Origin: Amycolatopsis keratiniphila subsp. keratiniphila
GTDB lineage: Bacteria > Actinomycetota > Actinomycetes > Mycobacteriales > Pseudonocardiaceae
Direction: 5' to 3'
DNA: 64,000 nucleotides
NCBI RefSeq assembly: GCF_001620365.2
Contig: NZ_LQMT02000042.1
Span: 62,001 to 126,000 of the forward strand
The notes under the pieces were generated by a model. It saw nothing but the letters and a program-made list of their open reading frames with translations, was not told the origin of the DNA and did no database searches. Both the position numbers and the translations under genes were made by a program. The first letter of the stretch is position 1. Each line of letters opens with the position of its first letter. Positions 16,220 through 24,896 of the stretch are shown one piece after another.

Positions 16220-16563
16220 AGATCATGCCGATCCGCTACAGCGCGGACGTCGAGGCCATGACGCGGTTCTACGAGGTGCTCGGCCTGCGGACGGGGCCGG
16301 TTTCGCGCCCCGGCGGCTGGGTCGAGATGCCCGCCGAGGCCGGGATGCTGGCCATCCACCGGACGTCCGGCGACGACGTGGGCCGCTGCGAGCTGGCCTT
16401 CGAGGTCGACGAACCGCTGGAGGACGTGGCGGAACGTCTGCGGGCCGCCGGATTCGACCCCGGGCCGCCGATGGACGAGGGCTTCGGGCACTCGCTGCGC
16501 GTCCAGGATCCGGACGGGGTCTGGGTGCAGCTGAACCGGTACGACCGAGATCTCTACACATGA
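16216..16563 (+). CDS. VOC-family (glyoxalase-like) protein
   Basis: The product has 115 residues. VEAMTRFYEVLGLRTGPVSRPGGWVEM and VQDPDGVWVQLNRYD mark the glyoxalase fold. It lies between the RHH gene and an MFS gene, overlapping both by four bases. This arrangement of a VOC protein with an exporter suggests a small-molecule resistance or binding unit, but the ligand is unknown. Confidence 0.8.
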   Translation: MKIMPIRYSADVEAMTRFYEVLGLRTGPVSRPGGWVEMPAEAGMLAIHRTSGDDVGRCELAFEVDEPLEDVAERLRAAGFDPGPPMDEGFGHSLRVQDPDGVWVQLNRYDRDLYT

Positions 16564-17813
16564 CGGGAGTCCGGCTGGCGGTCGGCATCGTCGCGCTCGA
16601 ATTCGCGGCCGCCGTCACCGGTTTCGTCGCGTCCACCTTGCTGCCCGTCGTCGCGGCCGATCTCGACGCGAGGAACGACCTCGGACTCCTGATCGCCGGC
16701 TCGACGCTGGGCCTGTTCGTCGCGCTTCCCCTGGCGAGCAGGGTTCTCGCCCGGCTGGGCCCGCGCGGCACGCTCGCCGCCGGGATGATCGCCTACCTCG
16801 GCGGGCTCGGCTTGGCCGCGTCGGCGCGGACGGCGTGGATGTTCGCCCTCGGCCAGTTCTCCGCCGGGCTGGCCAGCGGGTTGCTGGCGATTTTCGGTGT
16901 CAGCTCGGCGATCCGGCATCTCGACGACCGGCTGCGGATCCGCGTGATCGCGGCGTCTTCGGCGATGTGGATCGTGCCCGCCCTGGTCGGCCCGGCCGCG
17001 ACCCTCGGCCTGGAACACCTCGTCGGCTGGCGGTGGACCCTGCTGCTGCCGGTACCGTTCGTCCTTTTCGGACGGTTGCTGGTCGTGCGTGCCGCCCGCG
17101 GTGACGCCCCCGATGCCGCTTCGCGGCCCTTGCTGTGGACGCTGTCGGTGCCGCTGGGGGCCGCGATCGTCGTGTTCGGCGCGGGTTTTTGGCCGCTCGC
17201 GCTCGCCGGGGCGGCGATCACCGCCGTCGGGACGGTCGCGATCCTGCCGCCGGGCACCGCGCGGCTCCGGCCGGGAACCCCCGCCGCGCTCGGCGCGATG
17301 GTGCTGTTCGCGATCGGCTATTTCGGCGCGGACAGCCTGATCACCGTGCTCCTGACGAGCGTTTTCCAAGTGAGCCTCGGGCAGGCGGCGATCGTCCTGA
17401 GCGCCGGCCCGCTCGGCTGGGCGGTGACCAGCCTCGTGGCGGCCAAGTTCTCCTCGGCGCGTTTCCCCGTCGTAGGCCTGAGCTTGACCGCCCTCGGCAC
17501 CGCGGCCGTGGCCTTCGGTGGTTCGTTCGCCATAGCCCTCGTCGCCTGGACGGTCGCCGGAATCGGCGTCGGACTCGCGTACCCGGGCCTGTACCTCAGA
17601 GCCACGACGGCGGACGTGAGTGGTTTCACCGCCGCGGAACTGGCGACCGCCGTCATCACCGCGGAATGCGTCGGACAGTTGCTGGGCAGGGCCGTCGGTG
17701 GCGCCTTGAGCTCCTCCGGCACCGGTTTGCTGGCCTCGTACGGGCTTTTCGCGGCCGCCCTGGCGGCGGCCGCGTTCGCCGCGAGTCGTCAGTCGATAAG
17801 GACGTTCTTGTAG
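16560..17813 (+). CDS. MFS transporter
   Basis: The product has 417 residues with about 12 hydrophobic helices, including FVASTLLPVVAADLDARNDLG and repeated Gly-rich segments. It belongs to the major facilitator superfamily, probably an exporter. The start overlaps the VOC stop. It converges on the TagC-like gene and their ends overlap by 25 bases. Confidence 0.82.
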   Translation: MTGVRLAVGIVALEFAAAVTGFVASTLLPVVAADLDARNDLGLLIAGSTLGLFVALPLASRVLARLGPRGTLAAGMIAYLGGLGLAASARTAWMFALGQFSAGLASGLLAIFGVSSAIRHLDDRLRIRVIAASSAMWIVPALVGPAATLGLEHLVGWRWTLLLPVPFVLFGRLLVVRAARGDAPDAASRPLLWTLSVPLGAAIVVFGAGFWPLALAGAAITAVGTVAILPPGTARLRPGTPAALGAMVLFAIGYFGADSLITVLLTSVFQVSLGQAAIVLSAGPLGWAVTSLVAAKFSSARFPVVGLSLTALGTAAVAFGGSFAIALVAWTVAGIGVGLAYPGLYLRATTADVSGFTAAELATAVITAECVGQLLGRAVGGALSSSGTGLLASYGLFAAALAAAAFAASRQSIRTFL

Positions 17814-18784
17814 AACAGGTTCGCGTAGCGGTTGATGTTGTCCATGCTGCTCCGCGACCCGAAACCCATGTACAGCCGCGTTTCCCCGGCCAGGCTCCGG
17901 TAGATCCCGAGCCCCTCCGGCTCGCGGAACACCAGAGACTGCCCCGCCTTTGTCAGCGCGCGGCTCTTCACCGTGCCCGTGTTCATGTCGATGCAGGTGA
18001 CATAGGAGTTGATGTCGGCGGGATCCGCGTGGCCCGTGCCGTCCAATGTGTACAGATATTGGCCGTAGATGGTGTAGCCCTGGAAGGTCACCGGCACGGT
18101 GGACAGCGCGGGCTGCGCGAAATGCGCCAGCGGCGAGCTGAAGTTCCCGGCGGCGGCGGAGGCGAGCGGGTAGACGCTGTAGAACATCTTGCCGCCTTCC
18201 TTGCGGCGTACCGCGATCCGCTTGTTGATCGGATCGGTGGCGCAGGTGATCGTGTCGCTGCCGGTGAGGAACTTCTTCACCGACGGCGTGCCGCCGTTGA
18301 CGAACTTGAACCGCGCCAGCGCCGTCCCGCGCCCCGAACTCGTCGGGCCGTCCGAGTCGCATTCCATCCAGATGTAGGAGTCGGTGCCCACCGGCTCGAC
18401 ACCGATCGAGACCCCGTGCCCGGCGTTGTTCAGATGCATCGAGCCCTGGATCTCGCCGGAGAAGTTGACCTGGGTGACGCACAGGTCGTCACCGGTCCCG
18501 CCGTTGCGGGCGTTCACGATGAAGATGCGCACGTTCTGGTTGTCGAAGGCGAAGCCCTGCATTACATGGTGCGATTCGTGCAGGATCTTGCTGCGGAACT
18601 CGTCGTAGGACGGCTTGGTGAGGTCGAACCGCTTGGACGACGGCACCGCGGCCGAAGCCGGCGCGGCGAACACCGCGCCGGTACCGAGCAGCGCCGTCGT
18701 CGCGGCGAGACCACCACCGGCGCGCAGCAGCGAACGCCGGGAGAACGGGGATCGGACGGGATCCGGGGGCACCTGCTCGGACAT
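17789..18784 (-). CDS. Tat-exported P68 RBP/TagC-like beta-propeller protein
   Basis: The product has 331 residues from ATG 18784. A Tat signal (FSRRSLLRAGGGLAATTALL) ends near APASA. The body has HHVMQGFAFDNQNVRIFIVN, HLNNAGHGVSIGVEPVG and YIWMECDSDG, typical of proteins annotated as teichoic acid biosynthesis protein C or phage P68 receptor-binding-like propellers in actinobacteria. It is secreted and folded before export. The longer open frame reaching 19021 runs through a tRNA gene and is not real. Confidence 0.7.
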   Translation of the reverse strand: MSEQVPPDPVRSPFSRRSLLRAGGGLAATTALLGTGAVFAAPASAAVPSSKRFDLTKPSYDEFRSKILHESHHVMQGFAFDNQNVRIFIVNARNGGTGDDLCVTQVNFSGEIQGSMHLNNAGHGVSIGVEPVGTDSYIWMECDSDGPTSSGRGTALARFKFVNGGTPSVKKFLTGSDTITCATDPINKRIAVRRKEGGKMFYSVYPLASAAAGNFSSPLAHFAQPALSTVPVTFQGYTIYGQYLYTLDGTGHADPADINSYVTCIDMNTGTVKSRALTKAGQSLVFREPEGLGIYRSLAGETRLYMGFGSRSSMDNINRYANLFYKNVLID

Positions 18785-18871
18785 GGGCGCTCGCCTTCGT
18801 CGGGTTTCGCGGTCCGATCGAAGGTTGTTCACGCTCGTACAAGATTCGTACAACCCGGCGGTGCGACAACT

Positions 18872-18908
18872 AAAAAAGGGTCTTCCCAATTCTTTGGGAA
18901 GACCCTTT
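18872..18908 (-). terminator. Intrinsic terminator of tRNA-Ala
   Basis: A perfect 13-bp stem (AAAGGGTCTTCCC / GGGAAGACCCTTT) with an 8-base loop spans 18875-18908. On the minus strand it ends in a run of six T (18877-18872). It lies eight bases after the tRNA 3' end. Confidence 0.9.
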
Positions 18909-18915
18909 CGGACTG

Positions 18916-18988
18916 TGGAGCTGAGGGGAATCGAACCCCTGACCTTCTCGATGCGAACGAGACGCGCTACCAACTGCGCTACAGCCCC
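18916..18988 (-). tRNA. tRNA-Ala (CGC)
   Basis: The 73-base sequence folds into a standard cloverleaf. The acceptor arm GGGGCTG pairs with CAGCTCC (one G-U). The anticodon stem TCTCG/CGAGA encloses TTCGCAT, giving anticodon CGC. The T arm is AGGGG-TTCGATT-CCCCT. The 3' CCA is not encoded. It is transcribed toward the terminator at 18872. Confidence 0.95.
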
Positions 18989-19060
18989 TGGTGAAGCTTG
19001 CCCCTGCGTTTGAGGCTCCATGAGCTTAGCAGTGGCTCTGGAGGCTCAAACGCAGGGGGG

Positions 19061-19876
19061 TCACTCTCCGGAGGCCCGGCGGAAAGGCCTGGTCCCGGGC
19101 TCGTCGAGCTCGTGGAAGGCCGGGTCCTCGTCGTCGAGGTCGACCACGACGGCCTGGCGCCGGAGGCGGGACATCGGGGACGGCTTGCGTTCCACGACGG
19201 CCGGGCGTTCGGTGGCGACGACCTCGATGTCCTCACGGGACTCGTGCGCATCGTGGTCTTCGTCGTCGATCGCCGGGCGGCGCGGGGCGCGGGTGCTGTT
19301 GAAGCGGGCGAGGCGGCGCTGCCGGATCTCGTTCTCGATGCGGACCTGGCGGCGGAGGTACACGAGGTAGCCGATGAGGACGGCGTCGACGACACCGTTG
19401 GCCCACCAGACCGTCGGGGTCAGGAAGCCGGCGACGGCCGCTGTGGTGACCACCAGCACCAGGAGCGCGATGACGACCCGCTGCCGGAACGCGTACTTGG
19501 CGCGGGCGGCGATGTCCGCCGCTTCCGGGTCGAATCCGCCCCGGCCGGGCCGGTAGCCCGTGCCTTGGCGTTCTCTTTCCGGGCGGGCCGTGTGCGAGGG
19601 CTGGGGAAGCGGCTCGGCTTCCGGTGCCTCGTCTTCGAGGTCGGCGTCGAGCTCCGCCTCGAGTTCGGCCAGGTCGTCTTCTACCGACGGTTCCGTGTTT
19701 TCCGCCATCGCGAACTCCTCCGGTCCCTCGTGGCGTGTGCTCCCGCTCCGCACGACTCGCGCCGCCAAGGCCGAGTCCGTCGTCCGTGCGACCTGCTGGC
19801 GCTTGCGGGCGACCATGGGCACGAGAACGACGAGCCATGCCGCTGCGAGCGCGACGATGATCACCGAACTGGGCAT
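19061..19876 (-). CDS. sepX: GlpR/SepX-like divisome membrane protein
   Basis: The product has 271 residues. An N-terminal membrane helix (VIIVALAAAWLVVLVPMVARKRQQ) is followed by a long acidic linker. Two adjacent helices lie at about 130-170 (VVIALLVLVVTTAAVAGFL, VVDAVLIGYLVYLRRQV), and the C-terminal tail is charged. This matches actinobacterial SepX/GlpR, the membrane partner of gephyrin-like Glp in cell division. Gene order supports it: the acetyltransferase and MoeA/Glp genes lie directly upstream on the same strand, as in the mycobacterial Rv0994-Rv0996 segment. Confidence 0.8.
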   Translation of the reverse strand: MPSSVIIVALAAAWLVVLVPMVARKRQQVARTTDSALAARVVRSGSTRHEGPEEFAMAENTEPSVEDDLAELEAELDADLEDEAPEAEPLPQPSHTARPERERQGTGYRPGRGGFDPEAADIAARAKYAFRQRVVIALLVLVVTTAAVAGFLTPTVWWANGVVDAVLIGYLVYLRRQVRIENEIRQRRLARFNSTRAPRRPAIDDEDHDAHESREDIEVVATERPAVVERKPSPMSRLRRQAVVVDLDDEDPAFHELDEPGTRPFRRASGE

Positions 19877-20037
19877 CTCCCGTCACCTCCCCCGATCCAC
19901 TGCTGTAGTCACGCTAGCCACAACAGTCACACACGCCGCGCAGACTCGCCGGTTTCGATCACGGAAAATGCATCACCAAATTAGGTGAATCTCACAGCTT
20001 GTGGTAACGCGGTCACCGGAACGGCCCCGTAACGGGG

Positions 20038-20709
20038 TCAAACGCGCTCCGCGAGGCCCTTCGAGACGAGCCGTGAGACCAGTCCGTCACCGGTCTCCTC
20101 CTTGGTGACGGCGTAGCAGAAATGGTCCCGCCAGCCACCCGCGACGTCGAGATAACGCTCGAAAAGTCCCTCTTGCCGATAGCCCGCTTTGGCGAGAACC
20201 CGCAGGCTGGGGGTGTTTTCGGGGCGGACGGTCGCCTCGAGGCGGTGCAGTCCGCCGAAGTCGAAGACGTGGTCGGTGACGAGGGCGACGGCGCCGGTCG
20301 CGACGCCGCCGCGGACGATGTCCGATGACACCCAGTAGCCGATCCAGGCCGAGCGGAGCGATGCCCGGATGACGTTACCCACAGTGATCTGGCCGGCGAA
20401 GCGTCCATCCACCGTGATGGTGAACGGGAGACATTGACCGCGCCTGGCCAGGCCGCGCAGTGCCAGCCACTGGGACGGCCATGACCAATACGCGTTGCGA
20501 TCCGGCCATGGTCCGATGCCGGTCGGTTCCCACATTTCCAGATGCTCGCGGTCGCGCAGCCGGACGCGGCTCCACTCGCCGGCGTCGCGGAGGCGGACCG
20601 GCCGGACGGCGAGGATCCCGGCGGGCACCCGGAGCGGGCCCAGCTTCGCGGGCCAGCCCGGATGCCTGCTCTCGATCGGATACGCGACGCCGGAAATCGG
20701 TGCGCCCAT
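20038..20709 (-). CDS. rimJ: RimJ-like GNAT acetyltransferase
   Basis: The product has 223 residues. GNAT motifs include RPVRLRDAGEWSRVR, the acceptor-side IGYWVSSDIVRGGVATGAV acetyl-CoA loop and HRLEATVRPENTPSLRVLAKAGY. This matches ribosomal-protein-alanine acetyltransferase family members. It starts where moeA ends (ATG sharing a base with TAA) and lies before the SepX-like gene, a conserved order. The true substrate in this setting is not known. Confidence 0.85.
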   Translation of the reverse strand: MGAPISGVAYPIESRHPGWPAKLGPLRVPAGILAVRPVRLRDAGEWSRVRLRDREHLEMWEPTGIGPWPDRNAYWSWPSQWLALRGLARRGQCLPFTITVDGRFAGQITVGNVIRASLRSAWIGYWVSSDIVRGGVATGAVALVTDHVFDFGGLHRLEATVRPENTPSLRVLAKAGYRQEGLFERYLDVAGGWRDHFCYAVTKEETGDGLVSRLVSKGLAERV

Positions 20710-21980
20710 TACGCCCGCTGGGCCAGGAAGGTCACCTTGACCTGCTCGCCCGCGGCGACCTCGGTGAGGTCTTCGTCGATGTTGATCAGGCAGTTCGCCT
20801 CGGCCAGCGACGCGAGCAGATGCGCGCCGGAGGTGCCGAGCGGCTGCACCAGGTATTCGCCGTTGCCCTCGTCACGCAGCAGTTGCCCGCGCAGGAACCC
20901 TTTGCGGCCCTTGGTCGAGGTGATCGGGGAGAGCAGCCGCGCGCCGACGATCCGGCGGTGCGGGTTGCGGGTGCCGCGCGCGGCACGGATCAGCGGGCGG
21001 ACCAGCACCTCGAACACGACCAGCGCGCTCATCGGGTTGCCGGGGATCAGGAACGTCGGGACCGAGTCGGGGCCGAGCCTGCCGAAACCCTGCACGGAGC
21101 CGGGGTGCATGGCGACGCGGGTCATGTCGATGTGGCCGAGATCGGAGAGCGCGGCGTGCACTTCGTCGCCCGCGCTCCCGCCGGCGCCGCCCGCGACGAC
21201 GACGATCTCCGACATCAGCAGACGGCCTTCGACGATCTCTCGAAGACGTTTCGGGTCGCCGGGGACGATGCCGACGCGGCTCACCTCGGCGCCCGCGTCC
21301 CGGGCGGCCGCGGACAGCGCGTAGGAGTTGACGTCGTAGACCTGTCCGACCGACGGGGTGCGGTCGATGTCGACCAGTTCGTCGCCGACGGAAACGATCG
21401 AAACCCGGGGCCGCGGGTAGACCAGCACCTTCGCGCGGCCGACCGCGGCGAGCAGGCCGACCTGGGCCGAGCCGATGGTGTCGCCCTTGCGCACGGCGAC
21501 GTCGCCGATCTGCACGTCTTCACCGGTCCGGCGTACGTAGCCGGCCGAGGGCACCGACCGGTGCACGGTGACCTTGGCCTGGTGGCCGTCGGTGTACGCG
21601 GTCGGGACGACGGCGTCGGCGAGCGTGGGCAGCGGCGCGCCGGTGTCGACCCGCACGGCCTGCCCCGGCTGCAACCGCCGCGGCTGGCGGGAACCGGCGG
21701 CGATCTCGCCGACCACCGGCAACTGCACCGGCTCCTGGCCCGCGGAGCGGACGTCGACGCTTCGCACCGCGTAACCGTCGACGGCGGCCTGATCGAAACC
21801 GGGCAGCGCGTGCTCGGCGACGACCTCTTCGGCGCACAGGAGGCCCTGGGCCTCGGAGATGGCGACCCGGACCGGACGCGGGCGTACCGCGGCGTCCAGC
21901 GTCAGGGAGATCTGATCCTCGACGGAACGGAACTGTCCCGCGTCTTCGGTCTCGGCCGCTTCGGCGATGGGTTCCGTCAT
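20709..21980 (-). CDS. moeA: MoeA / gephyrin-like Glp protein
   Basis: The product has 423 residues from ATG 21980. It shows MoeA features: PGFDQAAVDGYAVRS, the binding loop GGAGGSAGDEV, and IPGNPMSALVVFEVLVRP. In MoeA these bind adenylated molybdopterin and molybdate. In corynebacteria the homologue Glp instead binds FtsZ and works with membrane receptor GlpR. The neighbouring SepX/GlpR gene makes that role plausible here. The loop reads GGAGGSAGDEV rather than the common TGGxSxGxxD, so the cofactor role could be reduced. Confidence 0.85.
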   Translation of the reverse strand: MTEPIAEAAETEDAGQFRSVEDQISLTLDAAVRPRPVRVAISEAQGLLCAEEVVAEHALPGFDQAAVDGYAVRSVDVRSAGQEPVQLPVVGEIAAGSRQPRRLQPGQAVRVDTGAPLPTLADAVVPTAYTDGHQAKVTVHRSVPSAGYVRRTGEDVQIGDVAVRKGDTIGSAQVGLLAAVGRAKVLVYPRPRVSIVSVGDELVDIDRTPSVGQVYDVNSYALSAAARDAGAEVSRVGIVPGDPKRLREIVEGRLLMSEIVVVAGGAGGSAGDEVHAALSDLGHIDMTRVAMHPGSVQGFGRLGPDSVPTFLIPGNPMSALVVFEVLVRPLIRAARGTRNPHRRIVGARLLSPITSTKGRKGFLRGQLLRDEGNGEYLVQPLGTSGAHLLASLAEANCLINIDEDLTEVAAGEQVKVTFLAQRA

Positions 21981-22033
21981 GGCTGGGGGAGCTCGATCCG
22001 TTCGTTCGACCAGGCACACGTCGAAGGCCCGTC

Positions 22034-22051
22034 GGTGAACTGAAGTTCACC
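22034..22051. promoter_or_regulatory. 18-bp perfect palindrome in divergent moeA / cyclo-ligase promoter region
   Basis: GGTGAACT-GA-AGTTCACC has 8-bp perfect arms. It lies 53 bases upstream of moeA and about 124 bases upstream of the divergent cyclo-ligase gene. The regulator is unknown. Confidence 0.45.
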
Positions 22052-22174
22052 ACCGTTACCAGGAGTGATGCGGTCCGAAGCCGTGGAAATCGCCCGATCG
22101 GGCAAGCTCCTCGTGGTCCGGGCCGCCGGGGTGGTCGCTGCGCCTGTCATAGGCGTGAAGCCTAACCTGACCAC

Positions 22175-22807
22175 GTGGTCGAGCCCGGCAATGAACACCT
22201 GAGTAAAACGGAGTGGCGTTCCCGGATAACCGCCGAACGGCGTTCGCAGGTGTCGGAAGAGCGCGCGCGGGAAGCCGCGGCGCTCGCCGCGGCCGCCGCT
22301 CGGCTGCCCGGTGAAGTCGTCTGCGCCTATGTTCCGTTCGGTACCGAACCGGGTTCGACGTCACTGCTCGATCAACTTCTCGACCAGGGCAAACGGGTGC
22401 TGCTGCCGATCGTCCCCGACGTGCCGGGCCCGCTGGAGTGGGCCGCCTACGAGGACTCGTCGAGCCTCGGGCCGGGACGGCTGCGGGGCTTGCTCGAGCC
22501 GACCGGACGCCGCCTCGGTCCCGACACGCTGGGGACGGCCGATCTGGTGCTGATCCCCGCGCTCGCCGTCGACGACGTGGGCGTCCGGCTCGGTCGCGGC
22601 GCCGGGTACTACGACCGGTCGCTTTCCTTCGCCGCGCCCGGCGCGGCGCTGATCGCCGTCGTCCGGGACACCGAACTCGTGCGCGAGTTGCCCGCGGAAC
22701 CGCATGACGTCCGCATGACCGGGGTACTGACCCCGGAGCAGGGCCTGGCGCCGCGCCCGGTAGATAGACTGACGCCCCGACGCAGTGGTTCAGAAAGGGC
22801 ACAATGA
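22175..22807 (+). CDS. 5-formyltetrahydrofolate cyclo-ligase
   Basis: The product has 210 residues from GTG 22175. It has SKTEWRSRITAERR at the N-terminus and GVRLGRGAGYYDRSL, the ATP/folate signature of the MTHFS family. It converts 5-formyl-THF to methenyl-THF using ATP. A TAACCT hexamer at 22163 would place transcription start near the GTG, so a leaderless mRNA is possible. Its stop overlaps the UGPase gene. Confidence 0.9.
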   Translation: MVEPGNEHLSKTEWRSRITAERRSQVSEERAREAAALAAAAARLPGEVVCAYVPFGTEPGSTSLLDQLLDQGKRVLLPIVPDVPGPLEWAAYEDSSSLGPGRLRGLLEPTGRRLGPDTLGTADLVLIPALAVDDVGVRLGRGAGYYDRSLSFAAPGAALIAVVRDTELVRELPAEPHDVRMTGVLTPEQGLAPRPVDRLTPRRSGSERAQ

Positions 22808-24177
22808 GCTCTGAAGCGCACCTGTCCGATCATTTCGCCGAAACGCTGTCGAAAATGCGTTCCGCGGGCGCCCACCCCATGGAGCTGGCCGCCCTGCGAC
22901 GGCGTCTCGAGCAGCTGACCGAACCCGGCGCCGGTGAATTGCCGGGAAACGAACTCGAACCTCTCGGTGACATCAGCAGGCTCGTGGATCTGCCGGAGCC
23001 GGACGCCGAAGAAGCGCGCCGGGTGCTGGACCGCACCGCCGTCCTGAAGCTCAACGGCGGGCTCGGCACGAGCATGGGGCTCACCGGGCCGAAATCGCTG
23101 CTGGAGATCAAACCGGGGAAGACGTTCCTCGACGTCATCGCCATGCAGGTGCTTTCGACCCGGGAGAAGTACAACGCGCGGCTTCCGCTGATCCTGATGA
23201 ATTCGGCGGGCACGCGCGAACCTTCGCTCGAGTTGTTGAAGAAGTATCCCGATCTCGCCGACGACGTCATCCCGGCCGACTTCCTGCAGGGGCGGGAACC
23301 GAAGATCACCGCAGACGGACGGCCCGCCGACTGGCCCGCGAACCCGGAGCTCGAATGGTGCCCGCCGGGGCACGGCGACATCTACGTCGCGCTCGCGGTG
23401 AGCGGGATGCTCGAAACCCTGCTGGCGGAGGGAATCCGCTGGTGTTTCGTGTCCAACTCCGACAACCTCGGCGCGCTCCCGGAGGCCCGGATCGCGGCGT
23501 GGCTCGCGAAAGAGGACATCCCGTTCGCGATGGAGACGGTGCTCGGCACCGCGGCCGATCGCAAGGGCGGGCATCTCGCGCGGCGCGCCGGCCGGATCGT
23601 CCTGCGTGAATCGGCCCAGGTCCCCGACGGGGACGACTCGTTCGGCGATGTCGGCAAATGGCGTTTCTACAACACGAACAACATCTGGGTCGACCTCGAA
23701 CGGCTGAAGGCGCTCCAGGACGCCGACCCGGCGGCGCCCCATCTGCCGCTGATCGTGAACCGGAAGACCGTCGATCCCGCCGACGCCGCCAGCACGCCGG
23801 TGATCCAGCTCGAAACGGCGATGGGCGCGGCGATCGGCTCGGTCGAGGGCGCGCGCGCCATCGAGATCCCGCGGACCCGGTTCGCGCCGGTCAAGACCAC
23901 CGACGATCTGCTGGTCGTCCGGTCCGACGCGTACGTGCTCGACGACGGCGGGGAGATGGTCCCGGAGTTCACCACCACGCCGCCGGTCGTGTCGCTGAGC
24001 AAGGAGTTCTACAAGCTCCTTCCGGACTTCGAGGCGCGTATCCCGGCCGCGCCTTCGCTCAAGGAGTGCACGAGCCTCGCGGTGGACGGCGACGTCACCT
24101 TCGGCAAGAACGTCGTCGTCCGCGGCGATGTGAAGATCACCGGGCCGAAAACCATCCCGGACGGCGAAGTCCTCTAG
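22804..24177 (+). CDS. UTP-glucose-1-phosphate uridylyltransferase, eukaryotic-type (UDPGP family)
   Basis: The product has 457 residues. The uridine-binding signature is VLKLNGGLGTSMGLTGPKSLL; later PPGHGDIYVAL and FVSNSDNLGA occur, as in eukaryotic UGP1/UAP-type enzymes. The C-terminus has short hexapeptide-like strands (GDVTFGKNVVVRGDV) for a left-handed helix. Bacterial GalU is about 300 residues and unrelated in sequence, yet this gene occupies the galU position of the moeA neighbourhood. It makes UDP-glucose for envelope sugars. Overlaps the cyclo-ligase by four bases. Confidence 0.85.
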   Translation: MSSEAHLSDHFAETLSKMRSAGAHPMELAALRRRLEQLTEPGAGELPGNELEPLGDISRLVDLPEPDAEEARRVLDRTAVLKLNGGLGTSMGLTGPKSLLEIKPGKTFLDVIAMQVLSTREKYNARLPLILMNSAGTREPSLELLKKYPDLADDVIPADFLQGREPKITADGRPADWPANPELEWCPPGHGDIYVALAVSGMLETLLAEGIRWCFVSNSDNLGALPEARIAAWLAKEDIPFAMETVLGTAADRKGGHLARRAGRIVLRESAQVPDGDDSFGDVGKWRFYNTNNIWVDLERLKALQDADPAAPHLPLIVNRKTVDPADAASTPVIQLETAMGAAIGSVEGARAIEIPRTRFAPVKTTDDLLVVRSDAYVLDDGGEMVPEFTTTPPVVSLSKEFYKLLPDFEARIPAAPSLKECTSLAVDGDVTFGKNVVVRGDVKITGPKTIPDGEVL

Positions 24178-24896
24178 TCCCGCTGGGCGATGAACACGTA
24201 CTCGCGTCCTGGACGGTCGGGGGCGTCCCGGACGTCCAGGACGCGAAAACCGTGTTCCGTCAGCAAGGACTCCAGGTCTTCGCGTTCGCGGAACCACAAC
24301 GTCGAGTCCGAGGTGACGACCTCGCCGTCGGAGAACCGGTAGCTGTACCGGAACGACACGAACGGGAGGTTCACCTCGGTGACCTCGCGCCACTGCTCGA
24401 CCTCGCCGACGCCCGGGACGTCGATGGTGTCGTGTGCCGTGTCGGCCGCCCAGTCCTCCCATGCCCGGCGTCCGGGGCGCCGGATCTCGAAGACCAGATG
24501 ACCACCCGGCACCAGCGCGGCGTGGATGCCTTCGAGGGTCCGGCTCCATTCGTCGTCGGTCAGGAAGACCTGGGCCACGTTCCCGGTCATCACCGCGAGA
24601 TCGGCTCCCACGTCACCCGCCGCCTTCGCGTCACCATGGATCCAGGTGATCTTCCCTTCCGGGTCTTTGGCCTTCGCGACGTCGAGTGACGCCTTCGCGG
24701 GATCGACACCGACGACCTCGATCCCGCGCGCTGCCAGGAGAACGGCCAGGCAACCGGTGCCACAACCGACGTCGAGCACTCTGTTCGCCCCGAGTTCGCC
24801 GATGATGGCGAGGTAGTGCTCCAGGTCGTCGCGAGCACCGTCGAAGGCGTCGTAGATCGGGGCGAGCCGGGCGTGGGCGAAGAGCGCGTCAGGCAT
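24174..24896 (-). CDS. Class I SAM-dependent methyltransferase
   Basis: The product has 240 residues from ATG 24896. It has RVLDVGCGTGCLAVLLAARG and VVGVDPAKASLDVA (motifs I and II), then MTGNVAQVFL and LVPGGHLVFEIRRP. Substrate unknown. It is the last gene of the MMPL operon, overlapping the MMPL stop by eight bases, and converges on the UGPase gene (ends overlap by four bases). Confidence 0.82.
   Translation of the reverse strand: MPDALFAHARLAPIYDAFDGARDDLEHYLAIIGELGANRVLDVGCGTGCLAVLLAARGIEVVGVDPAKASLDVAKAKDPEGKITWIHGDAKAAGDVGADLAVMTGNVAQVFLTDDEWSRTLEGIHAALVPGGHLVFEIRRPGRRAWEDWAADTAHDTIDVPGVGEVEQWREVTEVNLPFVSFRYSYRFSDGEVVTSDSTLWFREREDLESLLTEHGFRVLDVRDAPDRPGREYVFIAQRD

Noticed and set aside
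16554..18482. A 642-codon minus-strand open frame across MFS and TagC-like genes
   Set aside because: It is antisense or out of frame with supported genes and has a highly charged low-complexity composition.
12464..18784. The 12-18.8 kb accessory genes as a secondary-metabolite cluster
   Set aside because: A decarboxylase, VOC proteins and exporters occur, but there is no scaffold synthase (PKS, NRPS, terpene or RiPP core).
18784..19021. Upstream extension of the TagC-like gene
   Set aside because: The extension passes through the tRNA-Ala gene and its terminator.
22609..24549. A 646-codon minus-strand open frame opposite cyclo-ligase and UGPase
   Set aside because: Composition is Arg/Gly-rich with no motifs and it is antisense to two well-supported genes.
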